Part shown: positions 24,655 to 31,522 of the stretch, one piece after another | How positions within the stretch are numbered: the stretch's first letter is position 1 | How the letters are laid out: each line of letters begins with the position of its first letter | DNA from: Clostridia bacterium | GTDB lineage: Bacteria; Bacillota_A; Clostridia; Oscillospirales; CAG-272 | Assembly: GCA_017414605.1 (NCBI GenBank) | Contig: JAFQLG010000088.1 | Location: forward strand, 1 to 39,043 | Reading direction: 5' to 3' | Length of the DNA: 39,043 bases | Notes under the pieces: model-generated | Databases searched by the model: none | What the model was told of the DNA's origin: nothing | Seen by the model: only the letters and a program-made list of their open reading frames with translations | Translations under genes and position numbers: made by a program

Positions 24655-25347
24655 ATGATGGATACGAAAATTCTCGTCATTGAAGACGAGCCCGTTCTCG
24701 CCGAGAACATAAAGAGTTATTTTGAAGCAGAGGGATACGAGGTAAGAGTTGCCTCGGACGGCAGCGAGGGTCTGATCTTCTTCAAAATGTACGATCCCGA
24801 CATAACCGTTCTTGACATAACTCTTCCCAAAAAGGACGGCTGGCAGGTATGCCGCGAGATACGCGAGGTATCCGGCAAGCCTATAATTATGGTCAGCACC
24901 AAGGGCGATATTTTTGACAAGGTCCTGGGTCTTGAGCTTGGCGCAGACGATTACATGGTAAAGCCCATTGACAACAAGGAGCTTTCCGCGAGAATAAAGG
25001 CTGTTCTCCGCCGCTGCCGCTCGGGCATTCCCGCCGCAGATGACGAGGTAATCAGATTTGAGAACATAGAGATAAGCCTGCAGAAATACGAGCTCAAGCT
25101 GCGCGGCAGAAGTGTTAACATTCCTCCCAAGGAGCTGGAGCTTCTCTACTTCCTCGCCTCCAACTACAATCGCGTTTTCACCAGAGATCAGCTGCTTGAC
25201 AAGGTCTGGGGATTTGACTATCTCGGCGACTCACGCACCGTTGACGTTCACATCAAGCGTCTGCGCGAAAAGCTGGACGGACTTTCTGAGCGCTGGGTAA
25301 TAAAAACCGTTTGGGGCGTTGGCTATAAGTTTGAGATACTCGACTAA
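24655..25347 (+). CDS. OmpR/PhoB-type response regulator, no partner kinase nearby
   Basis: A 230-residue two-domain regulator. Receiver domain (1-120): acidic pocket E10-D11, phospho-acceptor D54 in TVLDITLPKKDG, the switch residue S81 or T82 in IIMVSTKGD, and K103 in MVKPID. Then a winged-helix DNA-binding domain (about 130-230) with LTxxELxLL-like PPKELELLYFLASN and the RTVDVHIKRLREKL recognition helix. Both domains look intact. A histidine kinase gene usually follows; here the next gene is an HtrA protease. WalR-type regulators are found with HtrA proteases in Bacillus, so an envelope stress role is a reasonable guess only. GGAGG lies eight bases before the first ATG. Confidence 0.93.
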   Translation: MMDTKILVIEDEPVLAENIKSYFEAEGYEVRVASDGSEGLIFFKMYDPDITVLDITLPKKDGWQVCREIREVSGKPIIMVSTKGDIFDKVLGLELGADDYMVKPIDNKELSARIKAVLRRCRSGIPAADDEVIRFENIEISLQKYELKLRGRSVNIPPKELELLYFLASNYNRVFTRDQLLDKVWGFDYLGDSRTVDVHIKRLREKLDGLSERWVIKTVWGVGYKFEILD

Positions 25348-25368
25348 AATACAGTTTGACACCAAAGC

Positions 25369-25399
25369 TACGCCAACTCGGGTGAGTTGGCGTATTTTT
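25369..25399 (+). terminator. terminator or attenuator between response regulator and htrA
   Basis: Perfect 11-base stem TACGCCAACTC/GAGTTGGCGTA with loop GGGT, then five T. It stands 18 bases before the htrA start, and I see no separate htrA promoter, so it may set the ratio of the two products by read-through. Confidence 0.75.
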
Positions 25400-25416
25400 G
25401 AAAAGAGGTTACTATT

Positions 25417-26919
25417 ATGAATGAAAATGAAAACAAGATAAACGGCGAGAACGAGCAAGGCTCCGCGCCTGTCACCAACGGCGACGGCAGCGTTAAGGCT
25501 TTTGGCTGGGAGTTTACAGAAAATCCCGAGCAGGAAGACCAAGCTACAGCTACCGAGCCCGAGCAAGAGCATTCCGCGGCGAATGACGTATCTGCCGAAA
25601 GCAATGGCGAAGAACCCCACGAGCAAGCAGAAAACGGCGAAGCTAACCAAGGCCACGAGCAACCCGAAATACCCGAGGAAAATTCGGAATCATACAAAGC
25701 GGACGAGCTTAGCGGCGGCGAAAAGCCATGCTGCACAAAAGAAAAATCAGGCAAGAACGCAAATCTTGCCGTTACTCTTTCCGCCATTTTGTCGGGATGT
25801 GCAATTCTTCTTCTGGTAGCTATAGCCATTGCGGCATCTTTTGGACTTTTGCGCGGCGGATCGGGCGTTATATACATTCCCGTTGCAACTCCGGAAAAGG
25901 CTCCCCAATATACAACCGACTCGGATATGCTTGAGGACTTTATGGCATCGGTTGTAATAATCAAAGCAGAAACGGGAACGGGATCTAGCGTTGGAACGGG
26001 CATAATCCTTTCCGAAAACGGATATATCGTTACAAATCATCACGTCATTGAGAACGCAACGGCGGTTTACGTTTGGAGATACGGCATGGATACGCCCGAC
26101 GTTGCCGCGGTTATCGGGCACAAGGAGATGGACGACATTGCCGTTCTCAAGATAAACAAAACCGGCTTGCGCCCCGCAACCTTTGCCAAGAGCGCGGACT
26201 GCCGCGTTGGTGAGAGGGTTTATGCCGTTGGTACTCCCGAGGGCGATGAGTTCGGCTGGAGCGTAACGCATGGCATAATATCCTGCCCCGACCGCGAGAT
26301 AAAGCTCTACAACAGCGACGGCACCCTCAAAAAGAAGATGCACGTTGTACAAACGGATGCCTCCGTAAACCCAGGAAACTCGGGCGGCCCTCTCATTAAC
26401 AGCTATGGTCAGGTGGTTGGTATAATCACGTTAAAGCTTTCCGACAGCGCGGGTATGGGCTTTGCCATTCCCTCTGACGGCGCGCTCATCGACGTTGAGG
26501 CGATCATTGAAAAGGGCCACGCAAACGACGTTAATTCCGGCATCTCTATTCCCCGCCCCCTCATCGGAATAACCGGCGTTGGCGTTGAGGGAAAGACTTA
26601 CTACAAGAACGTCTATACAAACGGAACCTCCTCTATCGAAAAGGTTACCAAGGCATACGCCGAGATGAATCCGAACACCACCTTTTATGCGGCGATCTCG
26701 GGTGTATACGTGAGCGCGGTCAGCCCCACCTCCGATTCCGCAAGCAAGCTGCGCGAAGGCGACATAATCACAAAGGTAAACAACATTGAAGTTGCTCACA
26801 TATACGCCGTTATGGACATAATCAACGAATTTAACGGCGGCGACACCGTTGAAATAACCTTTTGGCGCGACGGAAATTATCAAACCGTTTCGGTAACGCT
26901 TGGCGCGGAAGGACAATAA
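25417..26919 (+). CDS. membrane-anchored HtrA/DegP-type serine protease with PDZ domain
   Basis: A 500-residue S1C family protease. Residues 1-115 form a long acidic, repetitive cytoplasmic segment (rich in Glu, Asn, Gln, Ala), then one membrane helix (about 117-145). The protease domain has H209 in TNHHVIEN, D240 in DDIAVLKI and S322 in GNSGGPL, the complete triad. A PDZ domain follows (about 380-497) with YVSAVSPTSDSASKLREGD and ITKVNNIEV. There is no signal peptide, so the catalytic part faces outward as in Bacillus HtrA. Such proteases degrade misfolded exported proteins. The acidic tail inside the cell is longer than usual. GAGG lies before the ATG; the gene ends at a strong terminator. 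Confidence 0.94.
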   Translation: MNENENKINGENEQGSAPVTNGDGSVKAFGWEFTENPEQEDQATATEPEQEHSAANDVSAESNGEEPHEQAENGEANQGHEQPEIPEENSESYKADELSGGEKPCCTKEKSGKNANLAVTLSAILSGCAILLLVAIAIAASFGLLRGGSGVIYIPVATPEKAPQYTTDSDMLEDFMASVVIIKAETGTGSSVGTGIILSENGYIVTNHHVIENATAVYVWRYGMDTPDVAAVIGHKEMDDIAVLKINKTGLRPATFAKSADCRVGERVYAVGTPEGDEFGWSVTHGIISCPDREIKLYNSDGTLKKKMHVVQTDASVNPGNSGGPLINSYGQVVGIITLKLSDSAGMGFAIPSDGALIDVEAIIEKGHANDVNSGISIPRPLIGITGVGVEGKTYYKNVYTNGTSSIEKVTKAYAEMNPNTTFYAAISGVYVSAVSPTSDSASKLREGDIITKVNNIEVAHIYAVMDIINEFNGGDTVEITFWRDGNYQTVSVTLGAEGQ

Positions 26920-26925
26920 GATCAA

Positions 26926-26955
26926 AAACGGAGAATGGCTCGCCATTCTCCGTTT
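26926..26955 (+). terminator. terminator after htrA
   Basis: Perfect 13-base stem AAACGGAGAATGG/CCATTCTCCGTTT with loop CTCG, directly after the stop codon. Confidence 0.85.
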
Positions 26956-26980
26956 GTTTATTATTCCGCGAATAAAAATG

Positions 26981-27009
26981 TTGACAAATCAATAACATTA
27001 TGGTATAAT
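26981..27009 (+). promoter_or_regulatory. acyl carrier protein promoter
   Basis: TTGACA (26981-26986), 17-base spacer, TATAAT (27004-27009): full consensus, fitting a highly expressed gene. Confidence 0.9.
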
Positions 27010-27085
27010 CTAATAGTGACATGATCCCGCGCCTTTGTGTGCGGCGCTTCATTTGCAAAAACATACATAAAGAGGAGACGCTTTT

Positions 27086-27301
27086 ATGGAACAGAAGATA
27101 ATTGAAATAATAGCAGAGTATCAGGACAGAGAAGTTGACGAGTACACCGCAGACATGACCTTTGCGCAAATGGGCCTTGACTCTCTTGATCTTGCAGAGC
27201 TTGTTATTCAGCTTGAGGACAACACCGGTATTGAGGTTGATATCTCCCCTGTTTACAACACTCCCGCAAAGCTTGCGGAGTTCATTCAGTCTAAAATGTA
27301 A
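27086..27301 (+). CDS. acpP: acyl carrier protein
   Basis: A 71-residue acidic helical protein with the phosphopantetheine site GLDSLDLAEL; the serine at residue 33 carries the prosthetic group. The rest fits ACP: FAQM before the site, then IQLEDNTGIEVD and a C-terminal AKLAEFIQSKM helix. It carries growing acyl chains in fatty acid synthesis, although a specialised carrier role (for example in surface polymer or lipid modification) cannot be excluded because no fab genes are nearby. It forms a one-gene unit with its own perfect promoter, AGGAG ribosome site and terminator. Confidence 0.93.
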   Translation: MEQKIIEIIAEYQDREVDEYTADMTFAQMGLDSLDLAELVIQLEDNTGIEVDISPVYNTPAKLAEFIQSKM

Positions 27302-27306
27302 TATCA

Positions 27307-27335
27307 AAAAAGCGCGTGTAAGTCACGCGCTTTTT
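27307..27335. terminator. terminator after acpP
   Basis: Stem AGCGCGTG/CACGCGCT (27311-27318, 27324-27331) with loop TAAGT, bordered by A and T runs, so it may serve both strands. Confidence 0.87.
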
Positions 27336-27346
27336 CATTTTACCAC

Positions 27347-28159
27347 TTACCACAGAACAAAGGCGCTTTTTTGCCCCTCTATTACGCCTTTGCCGTTATA
27401 AATTATGGGGGTAACTATCACGCAGACCGCTCCGCTGCATTCTGATAGCCTTGTGCGAAGGCTCACCGCTTCCCCGCCGCTTATTGCAACGACAAGCACC
27501 GTTTGCGTTTGCGCGCTGACAAGATCCACCGCAAAAATCTTGAACCCAAGCGCCAGCTGCGCCGCCGCCGATTTTCCCACAAGCGATACTTCCATATCTT
27601 CGCCCACTCTGTGCGAATATATGCCAATAAGGGCGTTGCCGCTATTGTCCGGCGGAGTTGTGTCGCGGCTCACCGACACAGAGCATGCCACAAGGTCAGG
27701 AGCAGCGGCCCTTATCTGCCCCGTATCGTCAAGGCTAAGCAAGCTCTTTTCATCCATAAGCACCAGGTCAAAGCCAAAGCTTTGCGGCGCGGATTCCTTT
27801 ACGGAAAAATAAAACCTGACAAGCGCGCATTCGGGCGCGCAATTCTTATCTCCGTCCAGCAAAAAGTCAACTCTGCCCTCTTTATCCCGATACGTCAGCG
27901 CAAGAGGTGCGGCACTTTCATCCTCTATTCCGCAGAAAGTCAGAATAACGGCATCGGGATCGTAATTCAGCGAGGCCCAAAGGCCGCATATTCCCTTTTC
28001 CGAAGATAGATTCAAAACAAGCTCTACCCGGCGCTCTCCGCTTTTACAGTCAAAATATAGTCTGCAGTCCTCACCGGCGCTCCTTGCCCCCGCCGCAAGC
28101 GCTCCGCCCCTGAGCAAAAGCAAAACCGCCAACATCAATACCAATGCTCTTTTTTGCAC
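27347..28159 (-). CDS. secreted protein with a cohesin-like domain
   Basis: With the GTG at 28159 as start (GGAGG five bases before), the 270-residue product opens with a classic signal peptide, MQKRALVLMLAVLLLLRGG then ALAAGA, likely cut near residue 23. Residues about 34-160 resemble a cohesin/CBM-type beta sandwich: VELVLNLSSEKGICGLWASL, then NYDPDAVIL and a late SFGFDLVLMDEKSL strand. The rest (about 160-270) is a second, unassigned region. A TTG at 28171 in frame is possible but would spoil the signal peptide. Cohesin folds hold dockerin partners in cellulosomes and also occur alone in Clostridial surface proteins. I see no dockerin, no sortase signal and no membrane anchor at the C-terminus. 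Confidence 0.72.
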   Translation of the reverse strand: MQKRALVLMLAVLLLLRGGALAAGARSAGEDCRLYFDCKSGERRVELVLNLSSEKGICGLWASLNYDPDAVILTFCGIEDESAAPLALTYRDKEGRVDFLLDGDKNCAPECALVRFYFSVKESAPQSFGFDLVLMDEKSLLSLDDTGQIRAAAPDLVACSVSVSRDTTPPDNSGNALIGIYSHRVGEDMEVSLVGKSAAAQLALGFKIFAVDLVSAQTQTVLVVAISGGEAVSLRTRLSECSGAVCVIVTPIIYNGKGVIEGQKSAFVLW

Positions 28160-28337
28160 CTTTGCCTCCAAAAAATTGTTTCATTTAATATTTTATTGAC
28201 TCATTTACCTTTTATTACCGTATTTGGCATTAAAATAGGCGGTTTTATCCCGAAATATCGCAAATACTAACGTTGCGGATATATTTTTGCCACAAGTGAC
28301 GCTTTGCTTGGCGGCGTGTCCGAAATCTAAAGTTTAT

Positions 28338-28352
28338 CGCCGCTTTGCGGCG
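28338..28352 (+). promoter_or_regulatory. small GC hairpin just before the lipoprotein ribosome site
   Basis: CGCCGC-TTT-GCGGCG, a perfect six-base stem in otherwise AT-rich DNA, ends two bases before the GGAG of the next gene. It could stabilise the 5' end or tune translation; no known regulator class fits. Confidence 0.5.
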
Positions 28353-28366
28353 TTGGAGCAAGTATT

Positions 28367-28648
28367 ATGAAAAAGAATATTATTGCAATAGCATTATGCC
28401 TTATCATGTGTATAGGCTCAGCATCCCTGGCGTCCTGCACCGCTAACACCGCAGGTGACGGCAACGGCACGGGTACGGGAAGCACCGCTACCACCGAAAC
28501 AAAGGCGGAAACGAAGGGAACCGAGTCCTCTATCATGGACGGAGCCGAGTCCGCCATTGACGGTATCACGGACGGAATGAGAAACAGAATGGGCGACCCC
28601 CATTTTTCCGAGTTCCCTCACAGAGGCGCAACTCCCAGCGGTAAATAA
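28367..28648 (+). CDS. small predicted lipoprotein of unknown function
   Basis: The 93-residue product has a lipoprotein signal: MKKN, a hydrophobic core (IIAIALCLIMCIG) and the lipobox LASC with the cysteine at residue 24. After the cysteine comes a low-complexity Gly/Thr/Ser linker (about 25-50), then a short segment with SIMDGAESAIDGITDGM, likely helical, and an end rich in His/Pro. No domain is recognisable. It is probably lipidated and outward facing. It stands alone between a convergent serine operon and a divergent secreted protein gene, with a shared terminator after it. Confidence 0.75.
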   Translation: MKKNIIAIALCLIMCIGSASLASCTANTAGDGNGTGTGSTATTETKAETKGTESSIMDGAESAIDGITDGMRNRMGDPHFSEFPHRGATPSGK

Positions 28649-28653
28649 ATAAC

Positions 28654-28679
28654 AAAGCCTGCGTGAAAACGCAGGCTTT
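28654..28679. terminator. bidirectional terminator between the lipoprotein gene and serA
   Basis: Perfect 11-base stem AAAGCCTGCGT/ACGCAGGCTTT closed by a GAAA tetraloop and followed by T runs, serving both convergent genes. Confidence 0.92.
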
Positions 28680-28683
28680 TTCT

Positions 28684-29841
28684 TTATATAACTCTAACTC
28701 TCATTACCTCTTCCATTTCCTTGAGCTTTTGTATGGAAGCTTCCTCGGGCTTGCCGTTAACGTCTATCAGTGTAAACGCAACGTCGCCGCGCGACTTATT
28801 GGTCAGGTTTTCAATATTGATTCCCTGCTCAGAGCAAAGTGCCGTGAACCTTGCAAGCATAGAGGGAACGTTTTTATGCAGAATGCAAAGACGGCAATCC
28901 GTGCTTCTAGGCATAGAAACCGCGGGAAAATTCACGCTGTTTCTTATGTTTCCGTTAAGAATATAGTCGGCAAGCTGCTGTGCCGCCATTACCGCGCAAT
29001 TATCTTCCGCTTCCTCCGTTGATGCACCGAGATGAGGAATGGCAACGGCACCGGGGATATCAAGCACCTGCTCTGTGGGAAAATCGGTAACGTAAGCGGC
29101 AATCTTTCCGCTTTCCATAGCTTCTTTAACGTCAGATGCAACAACGAGGTCTGCGCGCGAAAAATTGAGAATGCGCACGCCGTCCTTCATCTTTGCAATG
29201 GTTTCTCTGTTTATCATGCCCTTTGTTTGCGGAGTGCTGGGCACGTGAAGCGTAATGTAATCCGCCGCAGCGTATACGTCCTCGTATTTTGCCGCCTTTG
29301 TTACGTGATGATTGAGATTCCAAGCACCCTCAACTGACAGATAAGGGTCACAACCCACAACGTCCATTCCAAGATGCACGGCGGCGTTGGCAACCATTCC
29401 ACCTATCGCACCAAGACCTATTACGCCAAGCGTTTTTCCAAACACCTCAACTCCCGAAAACTGAGATTTGCCCTTTTCAACCTGCTTTGCAACGTCCTCT
29501 CGGAGCGTTTTTGCCCATTCTACGCCGCCAGTCACATTGCGCGACGCCAGCATAAGACCGCAAACGACAAGCTCCTTTACCGCGTTTGCATTGGCTCCGG
29601 GGGTGTTGAACACCACGATTCCAGCATCGGTACATCTTTCTATCGGGATATTGTTCACGCCCGCACCCGCGCGCGCGATAGCGCGCAGCTCGGGATTAAA
29701 CTCCATATCCAGCATGCTTGCCGAGCGCACCATTATTCCGTAAGGCGCGGCCACGTCCTCACCAACGTTAAAATGCTCGGGGCTGAGCCTATCCGTTCCA
29801 ACCTTAGCAATCTTGTTGAGCAGCTTTATATTCTTTATCAT
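28684..29841 (-). CDS. serA: D-3-phosphoglycerate dehydrogenase
   Basis: A 385-residue NAD-dependent dehydrogenase, first step of serine synthesis. The nucleotide motif GKTLGVIGLGAIGGMVAN (about 135-152), the substrate region AGAGVNNIP, FSRADLV with the catalytic arginine, and IPHLGASTEEAEDNC with the catalytic histidine are visible. A C-terminal ACT domain (about 318-385) starts at ILHKNVPSML and may bind serine for feedback. The long middle domain of some bacterial SerA is absent, giving the short form. It follows serC by about 20 bases in one transcript. Confidence 0.95.
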   Translation of the reverse strand: MIKNIKLLNKIAKVGTDRLSPEHFNVGEDVAAPYGIMVRSASMLDMEFNPELRAIARAGAGVNNIPIERCTDAGIVVFNTPGANANAVKELVVCGLMLASRNVTGGVEWAKTLREDVAKQVEKGKSQFSGVEVFGKTLGVIGLGAIGGMVANAAVHLGMDVVGCDPYLSVEGAWNLNHHVTKAAKYEDVYAAADYITLHVPSTPQTKGMINRETIAKMKDGVRILNFSRADLVVASDVKEAMESGKIAAYVTDFPTEQVLDIPGAVAIPHLGASTEEAEDNCAVMAAQQLADYILNGNIRNSVNFPAVSMPRSTDCRLCILHKNVPSMLARFTALCSEQGINIENLTNKSRGDVAFTLIDVNGKPEEASIQKLKEMEEVMRVRVI

Positions 29842-29862
29842 AACAACTCTTAGTCCTTTCGC

Positions 29863-30960
29863 TTAAGCCTTGGGGTTTTCCTTTGCAAACTTATCCATAA
29901 AAGCAACCAGCGCCTCTACTCCCTCGTATGGCATGGCGTTGTATATAGATGCTCGCATTCCGCCAACCGAGCGGTGCCCCTTGAGATTTTTAAGCCCCAT
30001 CTCAGATGCTTCTTTTGCAAATTTCTTGTCAAGCTCGGCATCTCCCGTAACGAACGTAACATTCATCATGGAGCGCGAATCGGGCTTTACGGGTGCAAAA
30101 TAGTAGCTCTGTGAATCGAGATAATCATAAAGCAGCTTTGCCTTTTTCTCATTGAGAGCCTTCATTGCCTCAAGTCCGCCGATATCCTTTATCCATTGGT
30201 ATACCAGGCCTGCCATGTAAATAGCATAGCATGGGGGCGTATTGTACATGGAATCATTATCCGCCATGGTCTTCCAATCAAGCATGGTTGGTATGCTTTC
30301 GTCCGCAAGACCCAAAAGATCCTCGCGCACGATCACGAGAGTAAGACCTGCGGGAGCCATATTTTTCTGCGCGCCCGCATATATAACTCCGAATTTGGCC
30401 ACGTCAACGGGCTCAGAAATAATGCAGGACGACATGTCTGCTACCAGCGGAACGTCGCCGCAGTCGGGTATATAGCTAAACTTTGTTCCGTATATCGTGT
30501 TATTAAAACAAATGTGCAAATAAGAGGCATCCTCGTCCACCATGTCGCGCGTTATCACGGGTACGCGGTCAAAATTATCGCTTTTGGTGGTTGCTATGCA
30601 TTTGGCGTTAATCCCCATTTTCAAGGCCTCTTTATACGCCTTTCCCGAAAACTGACCCGAAACGGCATAAAGCCCTTTTTTGGCCGGGCTTCTGTTTATC
30701 AGATTGAGTGCAACGGAAGCAAACTGCGTAGATGCCCCACCCTGCAAAAACAGCACCTTATAATTATCGGGAATATTCATTATCTCGCGCAGATCCGCCT
30801 CCGCCTTCTTTATTATGGCCTCATAATCGGGTGAACGATGGCTCATTTCCATAACCGACATACCGGACTCGCCGTAACACATAAGCTCGGCCGCTGCGCG
30901 CTCCAGCACGGGTATAGGCAGCATAGAGGGACCGGCCGAAAAATTATACACTCTGTTCAT
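29863..30960 (-). CDS. serC: phosphoserine aminotransferase
   Basis: A 365-residue PLP enzyme, the second step of serine synthesis, moving the amino group from glutamate to 3-phosphohydroxypyruvate. The N-terminus MNRVYNFSAGPSMLPIPVLE is diagnostic; LFLQGGASTQFASVALNL holds the PLP phosphate site and YAGAQKNMAPAGLTLVIV holds the lysine that binds PLP; KGHRSVGGMRASIYNAMP is the C-terminal substrate loop. I use the ATG at 30960 with GGGAGG eight bases before it rather than an upstream ATG. It is first in the serC-serA operon. Confidence 0.96.
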   Translation of the reverse strand: MNRVYNFSAGPSMLPIPVLERAAAELMCYGESGMSVMEMSHRSPDYEAIIKKAEADLREIMNIPDNYKVLFLQGGASTQFASVALNLINRSPAKKGLYAVSGQFSGKAYKEALKMGINAKCIATTKSDNFDRVPVITRDMVDEDASYLHICFNNTIYGTKFSYIPDCGDVPLVADMSSCIISEPVDVAKFGVIYAGAQKNMAPAGLTLVIVREDLLGLADESIPTMLDWKTMADNDSMYNTPPCYAIYMAGLVYQWIKDIGGLEAMKALNEKKAKLLYDYLDSQSYYFAPVKPDSRSMMNVTFVTGDAELDKKFAKEASEMGLKNLKGHRSVGGMRASIYNAMPYEGVEALVAFMDKFAKENPKA

Positions 30961-31044
30961 AGCAAAAACCTCCCTTTTGCCTTTGCAAAAAAGCATTTGG
31001 ATTTGCGAACCGCACTTTTTTGCAATTTGTAAAAAGTTATTATC

Positions 31045-31073
31045 ATTATAAACCGATAATTCTTTTTCGTCAA
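31045..31073 (-). promoter_or_regulatory. serC-serA promoter
   Basis: Minus strand TTGACG (31073-31068), 17-base spacer, TATAAT (31050-31045), about 85 bases before serC. Confidence 0.83.
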
Positions 31074-31209
31074 GGACTTTTGATAATTTATAGCCCTATT
31101 TTCCCATTTTCGTTGAAACTCACATAAACGAATCGCAACGACTGCTTATTTTATTCTTTTTTCATTATTTTGATGAGAAAGTTTCCCGAAAAAATCAACG
31201 TCAAAAGCA

Positions 31210-31247
31210 AAAAAACGAGCCCCGCCAAAGTGACGGAGCTCGTTTTT
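31210..31247 (-). terminator. terminator of the envelope operon
   Basis: Read on the minus strand, AAAAACGAGCTCCG pairs with CGGGGCTCGTTTTT with one mismatch, ending in a T run. It lies just past the small membrane protein gene. Confidence 0.85.
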
Positions 31248-31252
31248 ATTAT

Positions 31253-31510
31253 TCAGCGCTTTTTCTTTAGCGTTATTTCTCTCTCAACGCTCTTGCCGCC
31301 GTTTTCAACTATGCAAAAGGCATTGACAAAGCCGCGAGTCAGCTTGGTTACCTTTGCGCTTGCCGCGGCGCTAAGCGTTGTCGCCCTGCCCAGCAAAACG
31401 CTTGCCGATGCGCCAAGGGCGATGATTATGCTGCTCGCCGATACAAGCGAGGTGGTTATAGCGGTGGGGTCAATGTAAAGCGCCACAGGCGTAATATTAA
31501 AGATCAACAT
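31253..31510 (-). CDS. small membrane protein of unknown function in the envelope operon
   Basis: An 85-residue product with one clear hydrophobic helix (about 20-42, TSLVSASSIIIALGASASVL) flanked by a polar N-terminus and a basic C-terminus (REITLKKKR). GAGG lies ten bases before the ATG and the gene starts 12 bases after the stop of the fusion gene, which argues for a real co-translated gene. I do not recognise a family. The small-residue-rich helix could pack against another membrane protein such as the YidC part of its neighbour. Confidence 0.65.
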   Translation of the reverse strand: MLIFNITPVALYIDPTAITTSLVSASSIIIALGASASVLLGRATTLSAAASAKVTKLTRGFVNAFCIVENGGKSVEREITLKKKR

Positions 31511-31522
31511 TTATCATCAGCC

